The notes: generated from the sequence alone by a model not told the origin. A stretch of 64,000 bases of DNA from Saprospiraceae bacterium (GCA_016787575.1 JAEUUO010000007.1:62001-126000), one strand, 5' to 3'. Numbered from the stretch's first letter, positions 53,701 to 62,040 are shown. Numbers and translations: made by a program.

Positions 53701-53773
53701 GAATCGAATTTGTTATTCAGTTAATTTACAAATTCCAGAATTCAAAGAACTCCTGCGATTGTTTATGAATTGA
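50720..53773 (+). CDS. M1-family metallopeptidase with C-terminal beta-barrel-like half
   Basis: A 1017-residue exported protein from ATG 50720 (signal LILLLLCSLHGFNVVQAQ). The 50573 start would add a stretch without signal character. Residues about 20-480 are an M1 aminopeptidase-type unit: SLGVGGGMEYPMVTVIG is the GAMEN-like substrate motif, His363-Glu364-x2-His367 (AHEVGHNWLYG) with Glu386 (HEXXH-X18-E) is the complete zinc site. Residues about 600-1017 are very different: repeated alternating beta strands with many aromatic residues (FRLDVLPFYSLKSK, SIHSLRLGIHFKSYAFN), resembling an outer-membrane barrel. The peptidase would then be tethered to the outer membrane. The barrel is inferred from pattern only. 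Confidence 0.83.
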   Translation: MLILLLLCSLHGFNVVQAQPKYFQQKLDYEIHVSLNDQTHTLHAFLRLKYINNSPDVLDKIGFHLWPNAYKNQKSEFAKQKIRQGDLKFYEANESEKGFIDSLNFKVNGLNAVLDQSGLPEDMAWLILPQILAPGDSIIIETPFRVKLPSTVSRLGHIDQSYQISQWYPKPAVYDRKGWHLMPYLDQGEFYSEFGTFHVSINLPQNYIVAASGTLESESERQYINQRIQFTKEVLSNKQLADSLFLQESASQFKTVQFVAADVHDFAWFTDKSFLIQYDTVQLTNVRLVACYSYFNSPDFWDESVQSVKKSIRFYSEQLGDYPYPQASAVESSLGVGGGMEYPMVTVIGPTYSKNYLDEVIAHEVGHNWLYGILASNERAHPFMDEGINTFYENKYVLTRENESIANEKISLFKKITGNTNMSQLQYQIFARQGLDQFPNQSAKRFSELNYGLDVYYKTAWFFDYLEQYLGKSKFKEIMQAYYEAWKFKHPYPEDLKELFLQKTGNDFSWLYDKLLSSDFKCDYAISKIKLKKDSVLVTISNKKTITAPIQIGMIAKDSVLYVKWIDGFSGMQTIRLPHLPFDFISLDPNHISPDIQDYNNYIRPSGLFKKTESIKLHVLPLIDQNHQTDIGITPCLGYNQYNGFQMGVFISKPWFPSQNFRLDVLPFYSLKSKTWSGQSKLNYTWYSADPSIHSLRLGIHFKSYAFNQINETTLSYYQFSPYLRLNFKHPAYLNRTSNIQLTSHFIKDEYLRFDDSLSSVSNLSTIWRSAYKLNYSYQQNSILGNSEARIQLNFYNQSLAFGGMQKVLNLEIEVQKEIRFKKDRYFSSRMYISCYPYNSERNSDAISNRSKPTSYVGSSGLSFQNYLDGENESLFFGRSADHGLGAQQIFIRQGGFKLSHGARQRDNIGNSNRLVVSLNLKADLPISKIGRLIKPYFDLGYYDQKQIESKARFLYSGGLMLNLFYGRFNVYFPLVNSQYINTLYDSVENHAYWNRICYSVNLQIPEFKELLRLFMN

Positions 53774-53878
53774 TGGATGGCCTTCTTTCGAAAGCATTGT
53801 CAATCGATAACATCGCATGCATGTATATGAAATACCTGATTGCCAAATATTTTACATTGCCATGGCATTAAATAAATA

Positions 53879-54547
53879 TCATTTATTTACAATGATATTG
53901 TAGCTAGCCTTTGGTGTTTGGTTTACCAATCCCGTAATTAATATGCTGTATTTCTTATTTGGCAAGATGTTGAGGTTTGAAATACTGCTGACGACAGTTG
54001 CTCCGGATTTAATTGTTATGTCATGTTTTGCGGGTGTCAAACTTGCAAAGAGCGAGACTGATTTATAATTAACACCAGTAGCTAAATCAGCACCTGAACT
54101 AATGGACATGGTCATTGGATTGGAGTTTGACGATAAATTGATCAGACGTATATAACCTTTGGTTGTATCCGCAACACTCAAGTCATCTTCATGAATAATA
54201 AGTTCTGGAGAAGCTGTTGTTCCAATAGCCATGAGCGAATAATTTTTAGCAGACCCTATATTGAAATTCGAATTGACAACAACCGTATTGGTAAGATTAT
54301 CGCGCACTTTAAAATTCTGATTTCCACTGTTAATTTCAACATATTGGGTTACACCACCAAATCCGGCAGTGAGAGCAACCAACACAGAATCTTCAACCAA
54401 AATGGTACTTAATTTTCCGTCCAGCAATCCATTGATAAACAGGAGTCTGGATGGTTTTGAAGGTCCATCATCGGAAGACCCACAGCTAAATAAAGTAAAA
54501 ACGATGCAAAGAACTACAACAGTTGTAGTAAAAACTGAATTTTTCAT
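53879..54547 (-). CDS. DUF4397 lipoprotein
   Basis: A 222-residue lipoprotein (signal FTTTVVVLCIVFTLFS, Cys22). The mature part has two beta-sandwich repeats of the DUF4397 type: RLLFINGLLDGKLSTILVED and YIRLINLSSNSNPMTMSIS, each starting with the typical 'RxxNxxxx' strand. It ends in KKYSILITGLVN. Members are common envelope lipoproteins of Bacteroidota with unknown role. It diverges from the M48 peptidase gene. Confidence 0.8.
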   Translation of the reverse strand: MKNSVFTTTVVVLCIVFTLFSCGSSDDGPSKPSRLLFINGLLDGKLSTILVEDSVLVALTAGFGGVTQYVEINSGNQNFKVRDNLTNTVVVNSNFNIGSAKNYSLMAIGTTASPELIIHEDDLSVADTTKGYIRLINLSSNSNPMTMSISSGADLATGVNYKSVSLFASLTPAKHDITIKSGATVVSSISNLNILPNKKYSILITGLVNQTPKASYNIIVNK

Positions 54548-54714
54548 AGTACAAATAAATTTAATTATAAAAACTTGTCAGAAAATAAGTTTGCCTTAAA
54601 AGAGGCAAATGCAAGAAATAAATATTGAAATAGGGCGAATGCTTCTGTAAATATACAACAGCCACAAACTAAACGCACATGTTTTTTTAATAGTATTTAA
54701 TAAACAGGCTTTTG

Positions 54715-54722
54715 TAGATTTG
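54715..54722 (+). promoter_or_regulatory. -7 element of the M48 peptidase gene
   Basis: TAGATTTG is a perfect TAnnTTTG element, 16 bases before the start codon at 54739. No TTG occurs at the expected -33 distance, so support is partial. Confidence 0.45.
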
Positions 54723-54738
54723 AATTAAAATAATTGAT

Positions 54739-55575
54739 ATGGGTATATTCAGAAGAACAAACGATGGAGGTTCTTTAAGTCAAATGGGTTTGGGGAATTC
54801 CAGGATTGGAAGCACCCTTATACTGGCCATCATTATAGCAGGTTTTTCCTACTTTAAATATTGTAGCACAAAGACTTACAATGAATATACCGGAGTATAC
54901 CAACATGTTGGAATTAGCCCCGAACAAGAAATCGCATTGGGTTTAAATTCAGCTCCAGCTATGATTCAACAACATGGTGGATTGCATCCTGACCAGCGAG
55001 GTCAGGATTTGGTTAAACAAGTTGGCCAAAAGTTGGTACAAAGCACTATTGCCAGTAAAACACCTTACCAATATGACTTCCATTTATTGGCAGATGAAGA
55101 AGTTATAAATGCATTTGCATTGCCAGGTGGCCAGGTTTTTATCACAGCTGCTCTATTTAATAAATTGAAAAATGAAGATCAGTTGGCCGGGGTATTTGGC
55201 CATGAAATAGGCCATGTCATTGCCCGTCATGGTGGAGAGCGGATAACCCAAACCGAACTTTTTGAGGGTTTATCTGGAGCAGCGACGGTAGCTACCGGAG
55301 ATTATTCCACTGGACAGGGAGTGGCTGCATTGTTGAATCAATTCTTTTCTATGCCCTATGGTCGGGATCAAGAATTGCAATCCGATGAAATTGGCGTGAA
55401 ACTCATGTTGGATTCCGGGTACAATCCGGAAGAACTGATTGGGGTTATGGAAATTTTAAAGGCAGCTGGAGGTCCAAATAGGACTCCAGAACGATTAAGC
55501 ACCCACCCAGATCCTGAAAACAGGATCGAAAGAATTCGAGAAGCCATTCAAAAATATAAAAATAATTCAAATTAA
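54739..55575 (+). CDS. M48-family metalloprotease (BepA/LoiP-like)
   Basis: A 278-residue protein. One hydrophobic segment (about 25-41) is followed by an M48 peptidase domain. AFALPGGQVFITAALF leads into the zinc motif HEIGH (155-159) in GVFGHEIGHVIARHGGER, and the third ligand is probably the Glu in ELQSDEIGVKLMLDSGYNP. The end RLSTHPDPENRIERIREAI is typical. Such proteases act in the periplasm on outer-membrane proteins. There is no TPR domain, so it is the short LoiP-like form. The signal-like segment is preceded by a charged 20-residue stretch. Confidence 0.88.
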   Translation: MGIFRRTNDGGSLSQMGLGNSRIGSTLILAIIIAGFSYFKYCSTKTYNEYTGVYQHVGISPEQEIALGLNSAPAMIQQHGGLHPDQRGQDLVKQVGQKLVQSTIASKTPYQYDFHLLADEEVINAFALPGGQVFITAALFNKLKNEDQLAGVFGHEIGHVIARHGGERITQTELFEGLSGAATVATGDYSTGQGVAALLNQFFSMPYGRDQELQSDEIGVKLMLDSGYNPEELIGVMEILKAAGGPNRTPERLSTHPDPENRIERIREAIQKYKNNSN

Positions 55576-55666
55576 TAATTTAATTAATGTATATTAATTT
55601 GTTTATAAATTAATTATGAATATATATTTTTTATAATACAAAATGAGTTTTATTATTTCGAATCCT

Positions 55667-55695
55667 TTGAAAACAATAGAATAATTGTAAATTTG
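55667..55695 (+). promoter_or_regulatory. Promoter of tRNA-Asp
   Basis: TTG (55667-55669, within TTTG) is followed after 18 bases by TAAATTTG (55688-55695). The tRNA starts 18 bases later. Spacing is identical to that at tRNA-Leu. Confidence 0.82.
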
Positions 55696-55713
55696 CACCT
55701 CCATTTTCTAATT

Positions 55714-55787
55714 GGATCGGTAGTTCAGTTGGTTAGAATGCCGCCCTGTCACGGCGGAGGTCGCGGGTTCGAGTCCCGTCCGGTCCG
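55714..55787 (+). tRNA. tRNA-Asp (anticodon GTC)
   Basis: The acceptor stem GGATCGG pairs with CCGGTCC (55780-55786) with one T-G pair, and the discriminator is G. The anticodon stem CCGCC/GGCGG encloses loop CTGTCAC, giving anticodon GTC. The T-arm has TTCGAGT. The length is 74 bases, and CCA is not encoded. A terminator follows at once. Confidence 0.97.
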
Positions 55788-55789
55788 CA

Positions 55790-55822
55790 AAAGCCTCACT
55801 TCTTTAGTGAGGCTTTTTTTAT
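55790..55822 (+). terminator. Intrinsic terminator after tRNA-Asp
   Basis: AAGCCTCACT (55791-55800) pairs with AGTGAGGCTT (55806-55815) around a 5-base loop, followed by a T-run. Confidence 0.92.
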
Positions 55823-56321
55823 TTATACCGTTTTTTGTTTACATGATTATAAGTAAACAAAATGACAATTTAATAAAGACTTCATTCCTGAATCATTGGT
55901 TAATTGCAAAATCTCTGTGTTTATAAAAACGCATTTTGAAATTACAATACAACAATAGCCCATCTAAATTCTACTAAACATCCTAAATGCAATAAGCAGA
56001 AATTAGAATTCCATTTTTATAATAGTGATGCGTTTGAATTACGAATGCTTGGATTTATAGTACTTCTGCTCCAAGTATCCTATTTGTGAAGTCTTCTAAT
56101 TGGTTTTATAAAGCCTGGCAATTGCTTAAATTTTACAATAGCTCTACAAGCATAAAATACAAAAATCGGATTGATGAAATGAATGCCGTAAATTCTTAAA
56201 ACTTACAGAAAATAGGCAACATGACAGATATCATTGAATAAACTGACTCCTATCATCACTAATAAAGATATTGAAAACTAAAATTGTGAAAAATTAACTA
56301 TTCAAAATTAAATTATTTAAT
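55823..56321. other. Intergenic region without supported gene
   Basis: About 500 bases of AT-rich sequence between the tRNA-Asp terminator and the YceI lipoprotein gene. I find no convincing reading frame, repeat or RNA gene, and no clear consensus promoter for the downstream operon. Confidence 0.55.
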
Positions 56322-57098
56322 ATGAAATCAAAGGTATATTTCTTTATGGCGCTATTAACAACAGCACTAATTTATTGGACTTGCACGCACGATGATGACA
56401 ACATTACACCATCAGGTCCGAAAATAACCAGGGGTACACATGTTCATTTACCTGGCAATCTCACAACCGGAAATCCAGAAGAATGGAAATTTGACAAAGT
56501 GCACTCCAGTGTTCTATGGCAAACAAGATATGTTGGTGCATCTGGTTTGCTTACAGGACGTTTTAATCAATTTGGTTTGCACGATGTAACAGATGCTAAG
56601 GCTATCAATTATACCGTTACAACCCAACCACTTCCAGATACTTCATGGGCATTCTATGAAAACGAACCCACTAAAAGTTATTTTAATGGATATGTGCAAA
56701 TCAATACATCAAATACTGGTGAACCTGGAAGAGATGCTGGTTGCAACGTAGCAGGTATGGGGACTGTTGCTATCGTAACAGGTACACAAAATCTTACTCC
56801 ACAAAACTTAGCTAAAATCAAAACCAAAGAGATCAAATTTGATCCTGCCAGCAATGGATATATTGTAACGCTTGATTTAACTTATCAAGGAAAATTAACA
56901 GCACCATTAACCAAAACCATCCCAGCTAAATTGAGCTATATCCCAAGACAAACAGTACAATTTGGAACTGCTGCAGCCTACGATGTCTTTGGATTGCAAC
57001 TAAGTTTCCAATTTAATTGCAGAGATTATGGAATTACCAGTACCAGTATTGCGGACATAATAGAAATTCAATGCAATGCTAATTTTCATAATAAATAA
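56322..57098 (+). CDS. YceI-like lipoprotein
   Basis: A 258-residue lipoprotein (signal FFMALLTTALIYWT, Cys21). The mature part opens EEWKFDKVHSSVLWQTRYVG, followed by ASGLLTGRFNQFGL, which is the YceI entry pattern, and ends with beta strands (VFGLQLSFQFNCRDYGIT). It is larger and more divergent than the YceI protein at 41464 and has three extra cysteines. It lies 17 bases upstream of a c-type cytochrome gene. A periplasmic binding or electron-carrier-linked role is possible but not shown. Confidence 0.78.
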   Translation: MKSKVYFFMALLTTALIYWTCTHDDDNITPSGPKITRGTHVHLPGNLTTGNPEEWKFDKVHSSVLWQTRYVGASGLLTGRFNQFGLHDVTDAKAINYTVTTQPLPDTSWAFYENEPTKSYFNGYVQINTSNTGEPGRDAGCNVAGMGTVAIVTGTQNLTPQNLAKIKTKEIKFDPASNGYIVTLDLTYQGKLTAPLTKTIPAKLSYIPRQTVQFGTAAAYDVFGLQLSFQFNCRDYGITSTSIADIIEIQCNANFHNK

Positions 57099-57115
57099 AT
57101 CCAAAACCTAGTAAA

Positions 57116-57496
57116 ATGAAAAGTCAATATAAAAAACTGGCTACTTTAATTCTTCTTGGATTCCTTATCATAGGTTGCTACGAAGATGTAATTAGCCCCG
57201 AACGTGACCCTGATGGACCGCCACAATCTGTAAGCTTTAAAAATGATTTAGCTCCTCTTCTTAAAGCAAAATGTACAGCTGTCGGATGCCATGTAAATGG
57301 AGCACACAAACCCTATTTGGAAGATGAAAGTTTATCATTCAGAAATTTAACCAGCGGCGGATTTGTAAATACTTTGCTGCCAAAGGAAAGCATTCTTTAT
57401 AAACAAGTCAACGGTGCAATGACGGAGTTTATACCATCAAAGGCTGATAAACAATTGATATATGACTGGATTCGAAACGGAGCACCAAATAATTGA
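57116..57496 (+). CDS. Lipoprotein c-type cytochrome with CX4CH motif
   Basis: A 126-residue lipoprotein (signal TLILLGFLIIG, Cys21). SFKNDLAPLLKAKCTAVGCH holds a haem-like motif with Cys53, Cys58 and His59, i.e. CX4CH instead of CXXCH. The C-terminal SKADKQLIYDWIRNGAPNN is the usual end of single-domain planctomycete-type cytochromes in Bacteroidota. No methionine ligand is obvious at the standard place. It is the middle gene of a three-gene operon (17 bases upstream, 16 downstream). Confidence 0.75.
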   Translation: MKSQYKKLATLILLGFLIIGCYEDVISPERDPDGPPQSVSFKNDLAPLLKAKCTAVGCHVNGAHKPYLEDESLSFRNLTSGGFVNTLLPKESILYKQVNGAMTEFIPSKADKQLIYDWIRNGAPNN

Positions 57497-57512
57497 TACA
57501 AAAACGAAAATT

Positions 57513-58466
57513 ATGAAAGCAAATAAAATCAATATTATAAAATTGGGTTTCGTGATTTTAAGTCTACTAGGTTGCTTAAACTGGATCAAGGCTCAAGAAT
57601 TAGAAACCAGTGTTGAGAAGGCACCTCGCAAATATGTAAAAAACACATTTGAAAGTGTTTGGCTTATTGACAACCAAACCGTAATGGTTCCCTACAAAGG
57701 TACCTTTGAATTTGACATCGCGCATCGATTTGGAACTGTAAATAATGGATTTGAAGATCTGTATGGTCTTTTCGCTCCTTCCAATATACGATTTGGTGTC
57801 AGTTATGCACCGATCCAAAATTTAAATGTTGGATGCGGATTGACTAAAGAACGCATGATTTTAGATGGAAGTATAAAATATGCCATATTGAAACAAACTC
57901 AAGATAGCTGGACCTTTCCTGTTAGTATCAGTTATTACGGTAACATGTCCTATGATTTAAAAGAAGATCCGGATAAGAGTCTATACAAATATGAAACAGA
58001 TAGGCTTCGATTTTTTAATCAGTTAATAATAGCCCGGAAGATTACCGATAAACTTTCGCTTCAGGTAGCGCCCAGTCTGTCACATCAAAATTTTGTAAAC
58101 GGATATTATTTTCAGGTCAATGACTCAACAAAAGAAATTCGCAATGAAATGAATCACAATCATTTTGCAATTGCCTTTTCCGGTAGATACAAACTGACTG
58201 AATCAATTGCCGTAATGGTAAACTACGATCAACCTATAACCAAGCATACCATTAACAACCCAAATCCAAATCTATCATTTGGTTTTGAATTTAATACAAG
58301 CGGGCACTCCTTTCAGATATTTGCAGGAAATTATGCCTATTTAAATCCACAACGAAACAATATATTTAATAAAAACAATCCAATTGATTATAAAGATGTC
58401 AATAACAATACTGTAAAAGGCGGAAATTTTCTTATTGGCTTCAATATAACAAGGCTATGGAATTAA
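57513..58466 (+). CDS. DUF5777 family outer-membrane beta-barrel protein
   Basis: A 317-residue exported protein from ATG 57513 (signal LGFVILSLLGCLNWIKAQ); the longer frame from 57462 overlaps the cytochrome gene. FEFDIAHRFGTVNNGFEDLY and APSNIRFGVSYAPIQNLNVG are the DUF5777 signature, followed by alternating strands and a final FLIGFNITRLWN. The family is a predicted outer-membrane barrel of unknown function, often found with YceI and cytochrome genes in Bacteroidota. A strong terminator ends the operon 46 bases later. Confidence 0.82.
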   Translation: MKANKINIIKLGFVILSLLGCLNWIKAQELETSVEKAPRKYVKNTFESVWLIDNQTVMVPYKGTFEFDIAHRFGTVNNGFEDLYGLFAPSNIRFGVSYAPIQNLNVGCGLTKERMILDGSIKYAILKQTQDSWTFPVSISYYGNMSYDLKEDPDKSLYKYETDRLRFFNQLIIARKITDKLSLQVAPSLSHQNFVNGYYFQVNDSTKEIRNEMNHNHFAIAFSGRYKLTESIAVMVNYDQPITKHTINNPNPNLSFGFEFNTSGHSFQIFAGNYAYLNPQRNNIFNKNNPIDYKDVNNNTVKGGNFLIGFNITRLWN

Positions 58467-58512
58467 ATAGTTAAAATTAATTATACCTAATTGTAAGTCA
58501 GTTTCATTATTA

Positions 58513-58547
58513 AAAAACCCCGGACTAAAAATATTCCGGGGTTTTTA
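58513..58547 (+). terminator. Intrinsic terminator after the DUF5777 operon
   Basis: AAAAACCCCGGA (58513-58524) and TCCGGGGTTTTT (58535-58546) form a perfect 12-bp stem with a 10-base loop and a T-rich end. Confidence 0.93.
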
Positions 58548-58665
58548 TTTAATATTAGAGTGATATAAATTAACGCTGGTAGTTTTATCCAATTTTTTAA
58601 TTTTACCATCTTATATTTCATTTATCTGATGATGTTCAATCTATAAGCAACTAATAATTTGTAAA

Positions 58666-59175
58666 ATGAGTCTTGCTAAATTCAAAAAATTATACAATTA
58701 TCTTCTATGGATATTGAATGTAATTATGATTATTGCCTGCGATAGTAAAAGTAAAAACACCAACAATGAAAACTTAACTAAAAAACCAATATATCACAAA
58801 CCTCAGTCGAATTTTTCCGATAGCCTCATAATTAAAGGTGTCGCTGCTGTTTTCTACTATCCTGATTCTGCCCAGCTTAAAGCAATCAAGTCAATTACAG
58901 ACCCGAAAATACTTGATGGAACTTTGCATGAACTTGAATATCAATTCAAATATTCTCATAAAATCATAAAGGCTAACTGGAAAGAATTGACAATTATAGA
59001 AGCCCAAAATGTACGATTTCTTGTTTTCAAAAATGAAAAAGGTAAGGACCATACCATCGACTTAAATAACTATGATGATCCATATGGTTTGTTTGTATAT
59101 AATGGAAAAAAGCTCCCAATCTTAATTGATATGACCAATTTAGAGCAAGGCTTATATTACTATCTTAAGAAGTAA
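58666..59175 (+). CDS. Hypothetical lipoprotein
   Basis: A 169-residue protein with a lipoprotein signal (LLWILNVIMIIA, Cys25), a charged linker and a compact alpha/beta region. I recognise no family. It lies 43 bases upstream of the MMPL transporter gene in the same direction, so both may be one transcript and the lipoprotein could be an accessory of the transporter. That is inference from position. Confidence 0.6.
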   Translation: MSLAKFKKLYNYLLWILNVIMIIACDSKSKNTNNENLTKKPIYHKPQSNFSDSLIIKGVAAVFYYPDSAQLKAIKSITDPKILDGTLHELEYQFKYSHKIIKANWKELTIIEAQNVRFLVFKNEKGKDHTIDLNNYDDPYGLFVYNGKKLPILIDMTNLEQGLYYYLKK

Positions 59176-59218
59176 TCTATTCAAATGATGCTTTTAATAA
59201 TTTTGAATACACTCCGTC

Positions 59219-61468
59219 GTGCTGAAATTTAAATTTGAAATTATTTTTACGTTTCTCCTAGCATTGCTTGGTTTGTCAATTTATTCTTACAAGCACATAA
59301 CATACAATTTTAGCATTCAACAATTTTTTCCTCCACATAATTCTGATACAAAATTCTACAATCAATTTTTAGAAACATTTAATGCGCAGGTAGATGAAAA
59401 TGCACTTGTTATTGCTATTCCAGGAAATTCAGGAATTTTTAATAGAATTTTTCTAAATAAGCTGGATAGCTTGTGCAAATTTTTAGAAGCCCAGGATTGC
59501 ATTTCAAAAGTATATTCAATTACAAATTTAAATGTCATCTATTTTACCAATTCGGAATTTAATGCCCGACCTTTAGTTCACTTAGATAGACCCGATCTAT
59601 ATGCGCAAGATTCTGCCTATATATGCGCTTCACCGGAATATTATAAACTATTTATATCCCGGGATCAAAAGGCATGTGCTTTAACTTCATTTTTCAAAAC
59701 TAAACTCCCTGTTTCGGAATTTAGCTTTTTTACAGATAAACTAAAAAATGAGTTGTTTAAATTGGGTCTGGACCAAGCACATTTGATTTCTTCTCAAGTG
59801 ATTGAACAATCAATTATTCAACAATTTAGGCAAGAAGGAATCAGATTTTTGTTGATTTTTTCGCTATTCATAATGTTGAGCTGGATAATTATTTATAAAT
59901 CAATTAAAACACTTATTATACCAATTGCAACAATTACAATTAGCTTAATAATAGTTTTCGCTTGCATGACTTTATTTAATTACCCCATTACTATTTTTAG
60001 TAGTATGTTGGTTATTTTAATAATTGCAAGTGGAATCTCAGCTGCGGTACAACTCTATCCAATTACAACAAACGTGGAAGAATCGAAATTAGATCACATG
60101 TTTTCTTTTTCAAAATTTCAGGTAGAAAGAAAAGCGATTGTTGTCGCTACACTAATTAAAGTCTTTTGTTTTTTCTTATTAATCGTTTCAGGCATTAAAC
60201 CACTTCAAATTTTTGGATTGTGTGCCGGCATTGGAATTTTATTGTTATTAGCAATGAATCTTTTGATGGAATATGTAATTCCTTTGGAACGTGCAAAAAT
60301 CCTAAAAAAATCAACAACAGATCAATGGATTTTATTTTTTAACAAGTTTTATGAATTTCTATTCAAATATAAAACTAACGTATTGTATGCCACTTTAATT
60401 CTATTGGTTAGTTCCTCCTTTTTCATTTGCAGGGTCCACTTAAATAGCAACTTTATCAATGATATACCTAAGAATCTTTCAGTAACTCAGGATGTAGATT
60501 TTATTTCAAATAAATTTGGCGGTAATCATCCTGTTGAATTAATACTTACAAGTAAAATAAACAATGAAAGTTTCTACGAGCTTTCCACCTTAAAAAAAGC
60601 AGATACCTTAATACGTTATTTGGAAGATTCCTGCAACATCCATTTAATAAGGTCAGCCATATCGCTCATTAAGGCTACAAACAAAGCATATCAGGGAGGA
60701 AATCCCAAAGATTTCCAATTACCAAATGATCAAACAATCTTAAATTCCTATCTCCAAAATATTTTACAAACCCAGTATGCTGATGATTTCAGACGCTATC
60801 TATCTGCTGATGGTCAACAATTAAGGATTAGCGGCATGAGTGCCAACAATCATGGCGAGGAAATGCAATGGCTTCAGAATAAAATTGATCAAGCCACTAC
60901 ATTTAAATCATTTCACATTCAACAAACTGGAGCAGCATATGCAATGAACTCGATACCAAAAGCACTAATTGATAATTTTTTACTGGTCTTTCTAATCGGG
61001 TTCATTTTACTTTTAATTGTGGTTTGGATTCCTTTTAAACGCTTGGAGATTATCCCAATTACAATGATTCCAACGCTTTTCTCCATCGCTATTATGCTTG
61101 GGATTATGGGAATACATGGGATAAACTTAAATGCAGAAACGGTACTTCTTGTATTCATTTCATTTTGCATTTCAATTGATTATTCCATTCAATTAATGAA
61201 TCGGTTCAAATCTGAGCTTCAAAATGGCCTTGACAAGCACAGTTCAATCCAATTGGCTTTTATCAATGGAGCTAAGCCTTTAACAATCAACACGTTAATT
61301 TTAACAATTGGATTCATTTGTGTTTTGTTTTCAAAATTCGAAACAAGTTTTAATACGGCCTTATTCCTCGGTTTAAATACGGTATTAGGCTTTATTGGCA
61401 ATGCAATTCTGCTACCAATATTGCTTTCTAAATACTTTAACATTTTAAATGATAATAAATCCCATTGA
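59219..61468 (+). CDS. MMPL/RND-family transporter
   Basis: A 749-residue membrane protein. The start is GTG at 59219; an in-frame stop lies 15 bases before it and no ATG is available upstream. It has the RND superfamily order: one helix, a periplasmic loop (about 30-210), five or six helices (about 210-375, with SMLVILIIASGISAAVQLYP), and a second helix and periplasmic loop (about 390-575). A last helix group (about 580-745, with VFISFCISIDYSIQLMNRFK) completes it. The D-Y-S motif of the family is present. It is of the hopanoid/lipid-exporter-like MMPL type rather than AcrB type (about 1050). Substrate unknown. Confidence 0.85.
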   Translation: MLKFKFEIIFTFLLALLGLSIYSYKHITYNFSIQQFFPPHNSDTKFYNQFLETFNAQVDENALVIAIPGNSGIFNRIFLNKLDSLCKFLEAQDCISKVYSITNLNVIYFTNSEFNARPLVHLDRPDLYAQDSAYICASPEYYKLFISRDQKACALTSFFKTKLPVSEFSFFTDKLKNELFKLGLDQAHLISSQVIEQSIIQQFRQEGIRFLLIFSLFIMLSWIIIYKSIKTLIIPIATITISLIIVFACMTLFNYPITIFSSMLVILIIASGISAAVQLYPITTNVEESKLDHMFSFSKFQVERKAIVVATLIKVFCFFLLIVSGIKPLQIFGLCAGIGILLLLAMNLLMEYVIPLERAKILKKSTTDQWILFFNKFYEFLFKYKTNVLYATLILLVSSSFFICRVHLNSNFINDIPKNLSVTQDVDFISNKFGGNHPVELILTSKINNESFYELSTLKKADTLIRYLEDSCNIHLIRSAISLIKATNKAYQGGNPKDFQLPNDQTILNSYLQNILQTQYADDFRRYLSADGQQLRISGMSANNHGEEMQWLQNKIDQATTFKSFHIQQTGAAYAMNSIPKALIDNFLLVFLIGFILLLIVVWIPFKRLEIIPITMIPTLFSIAIMLGIMGIHGINLNAETVLLVFISFCISIDYSIQLMNRFKSELQNGLDKHSSIQLAFINGAKPLTINTLILTIGFICVLFSKFETSFNTALFLGLNTVLGFIGNAILLPILLSKYFNILNDNKSH

Positions 61469-61569
61469 TAAATATCATAAATCAGAATGCTAGGGATCAA
61501 CAGGCTGCTTGGAGAAGCATGCTACCTTGCATATATAATGAATTATTTGACTTATTTATTAAAAATTAA

Positions 61570-61992
61570 ATGTTATCTAAAATGAAAAATTTATTAAAAA
61601 GCGCCCTTTTTCCACTTATTTTAACAGGTGTTTTTATATTCTTTTCCCAAAAATCTTTTGGCCAAAATGCCTGGAATGCGCCAGCAAAAGCTGGGAGTGT
61701 TGTGAATCCCATTAAGACCAGTCCGGCTTCTATTGCTGCAGGAAAATCTTTGTGGACCAGACATTGCCAGTCATGCCATGGTAAATCCGGTTTGGGTGAT
61801 GGATCCAAAGCAGCACAACTTAAAACAGAACCCGGTGATTTTACAATTGCAAAATTCCAAGGTCAGAGCGATGGTTCCATTTTTTATAAAACTATGGAAG
61901 GAAGAGAAGATATGCCAAGTTTTAAAAAGAAAATACCAGACCCTGATGATATTTGGAATTTGGTAAATTTTATCAGAACCTTGAAAAAGTAA
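61570..61992 (+). CDS. Periplasmic cytochrome c
   Basis: A 140-residue exported cytochrome. A signal peptide (LLKSALFPLILTGVFIFFSQ) precedes one haem motif CQSCH (66-70) in GKSLWTRHCQSCHGKSGLGD. Methionine 115 (GREDMPSF) is the likely sixth haem ligand, and PDPDDIWNLVNFIRTL is the closing helix. Start ATG 61570 or 61582 (MKNLLK) both work. It is separated from the Fe-S/NrfD genes by a terminator, but is probably functionally related. Confidence 0.9.
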   Translation: MLSKMKNLLKSALFPLILTGVFIFFSQKSFGQNAWNAPAKAGSVVNPIKTSPASIAAGKSLWTRHCQSCHGKSGLGDGSKAAQLKTEPGDFTIAKFQGQSDGSIFYKTMEGREDMPSFKKKIPDPDDIWNLVNFIRTLKK

Positions 61993-62006
61993 TACTATTT
62001 AGAACT

Positions 62007-62040
62007 GCTGCCGGCATTTAACCGGCAGCCTCTTTTATTT
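62007..62040 (+). terminator. Intrinsic terminator after the cytochrome c gene
   Basis: GCTGCCGG (62007-62014) and CCGGCAGC (62022-62029) form a GC-rich 8-bp stem, followed by CTCTTTTATTTT. Confidence 0.9.

Noticed and set aside
55693..55926. Reading frame of 77 codons covering tRNA-Asp
   Set aside because: It runs through the tRNA and its terminator, so it is a chance frame.
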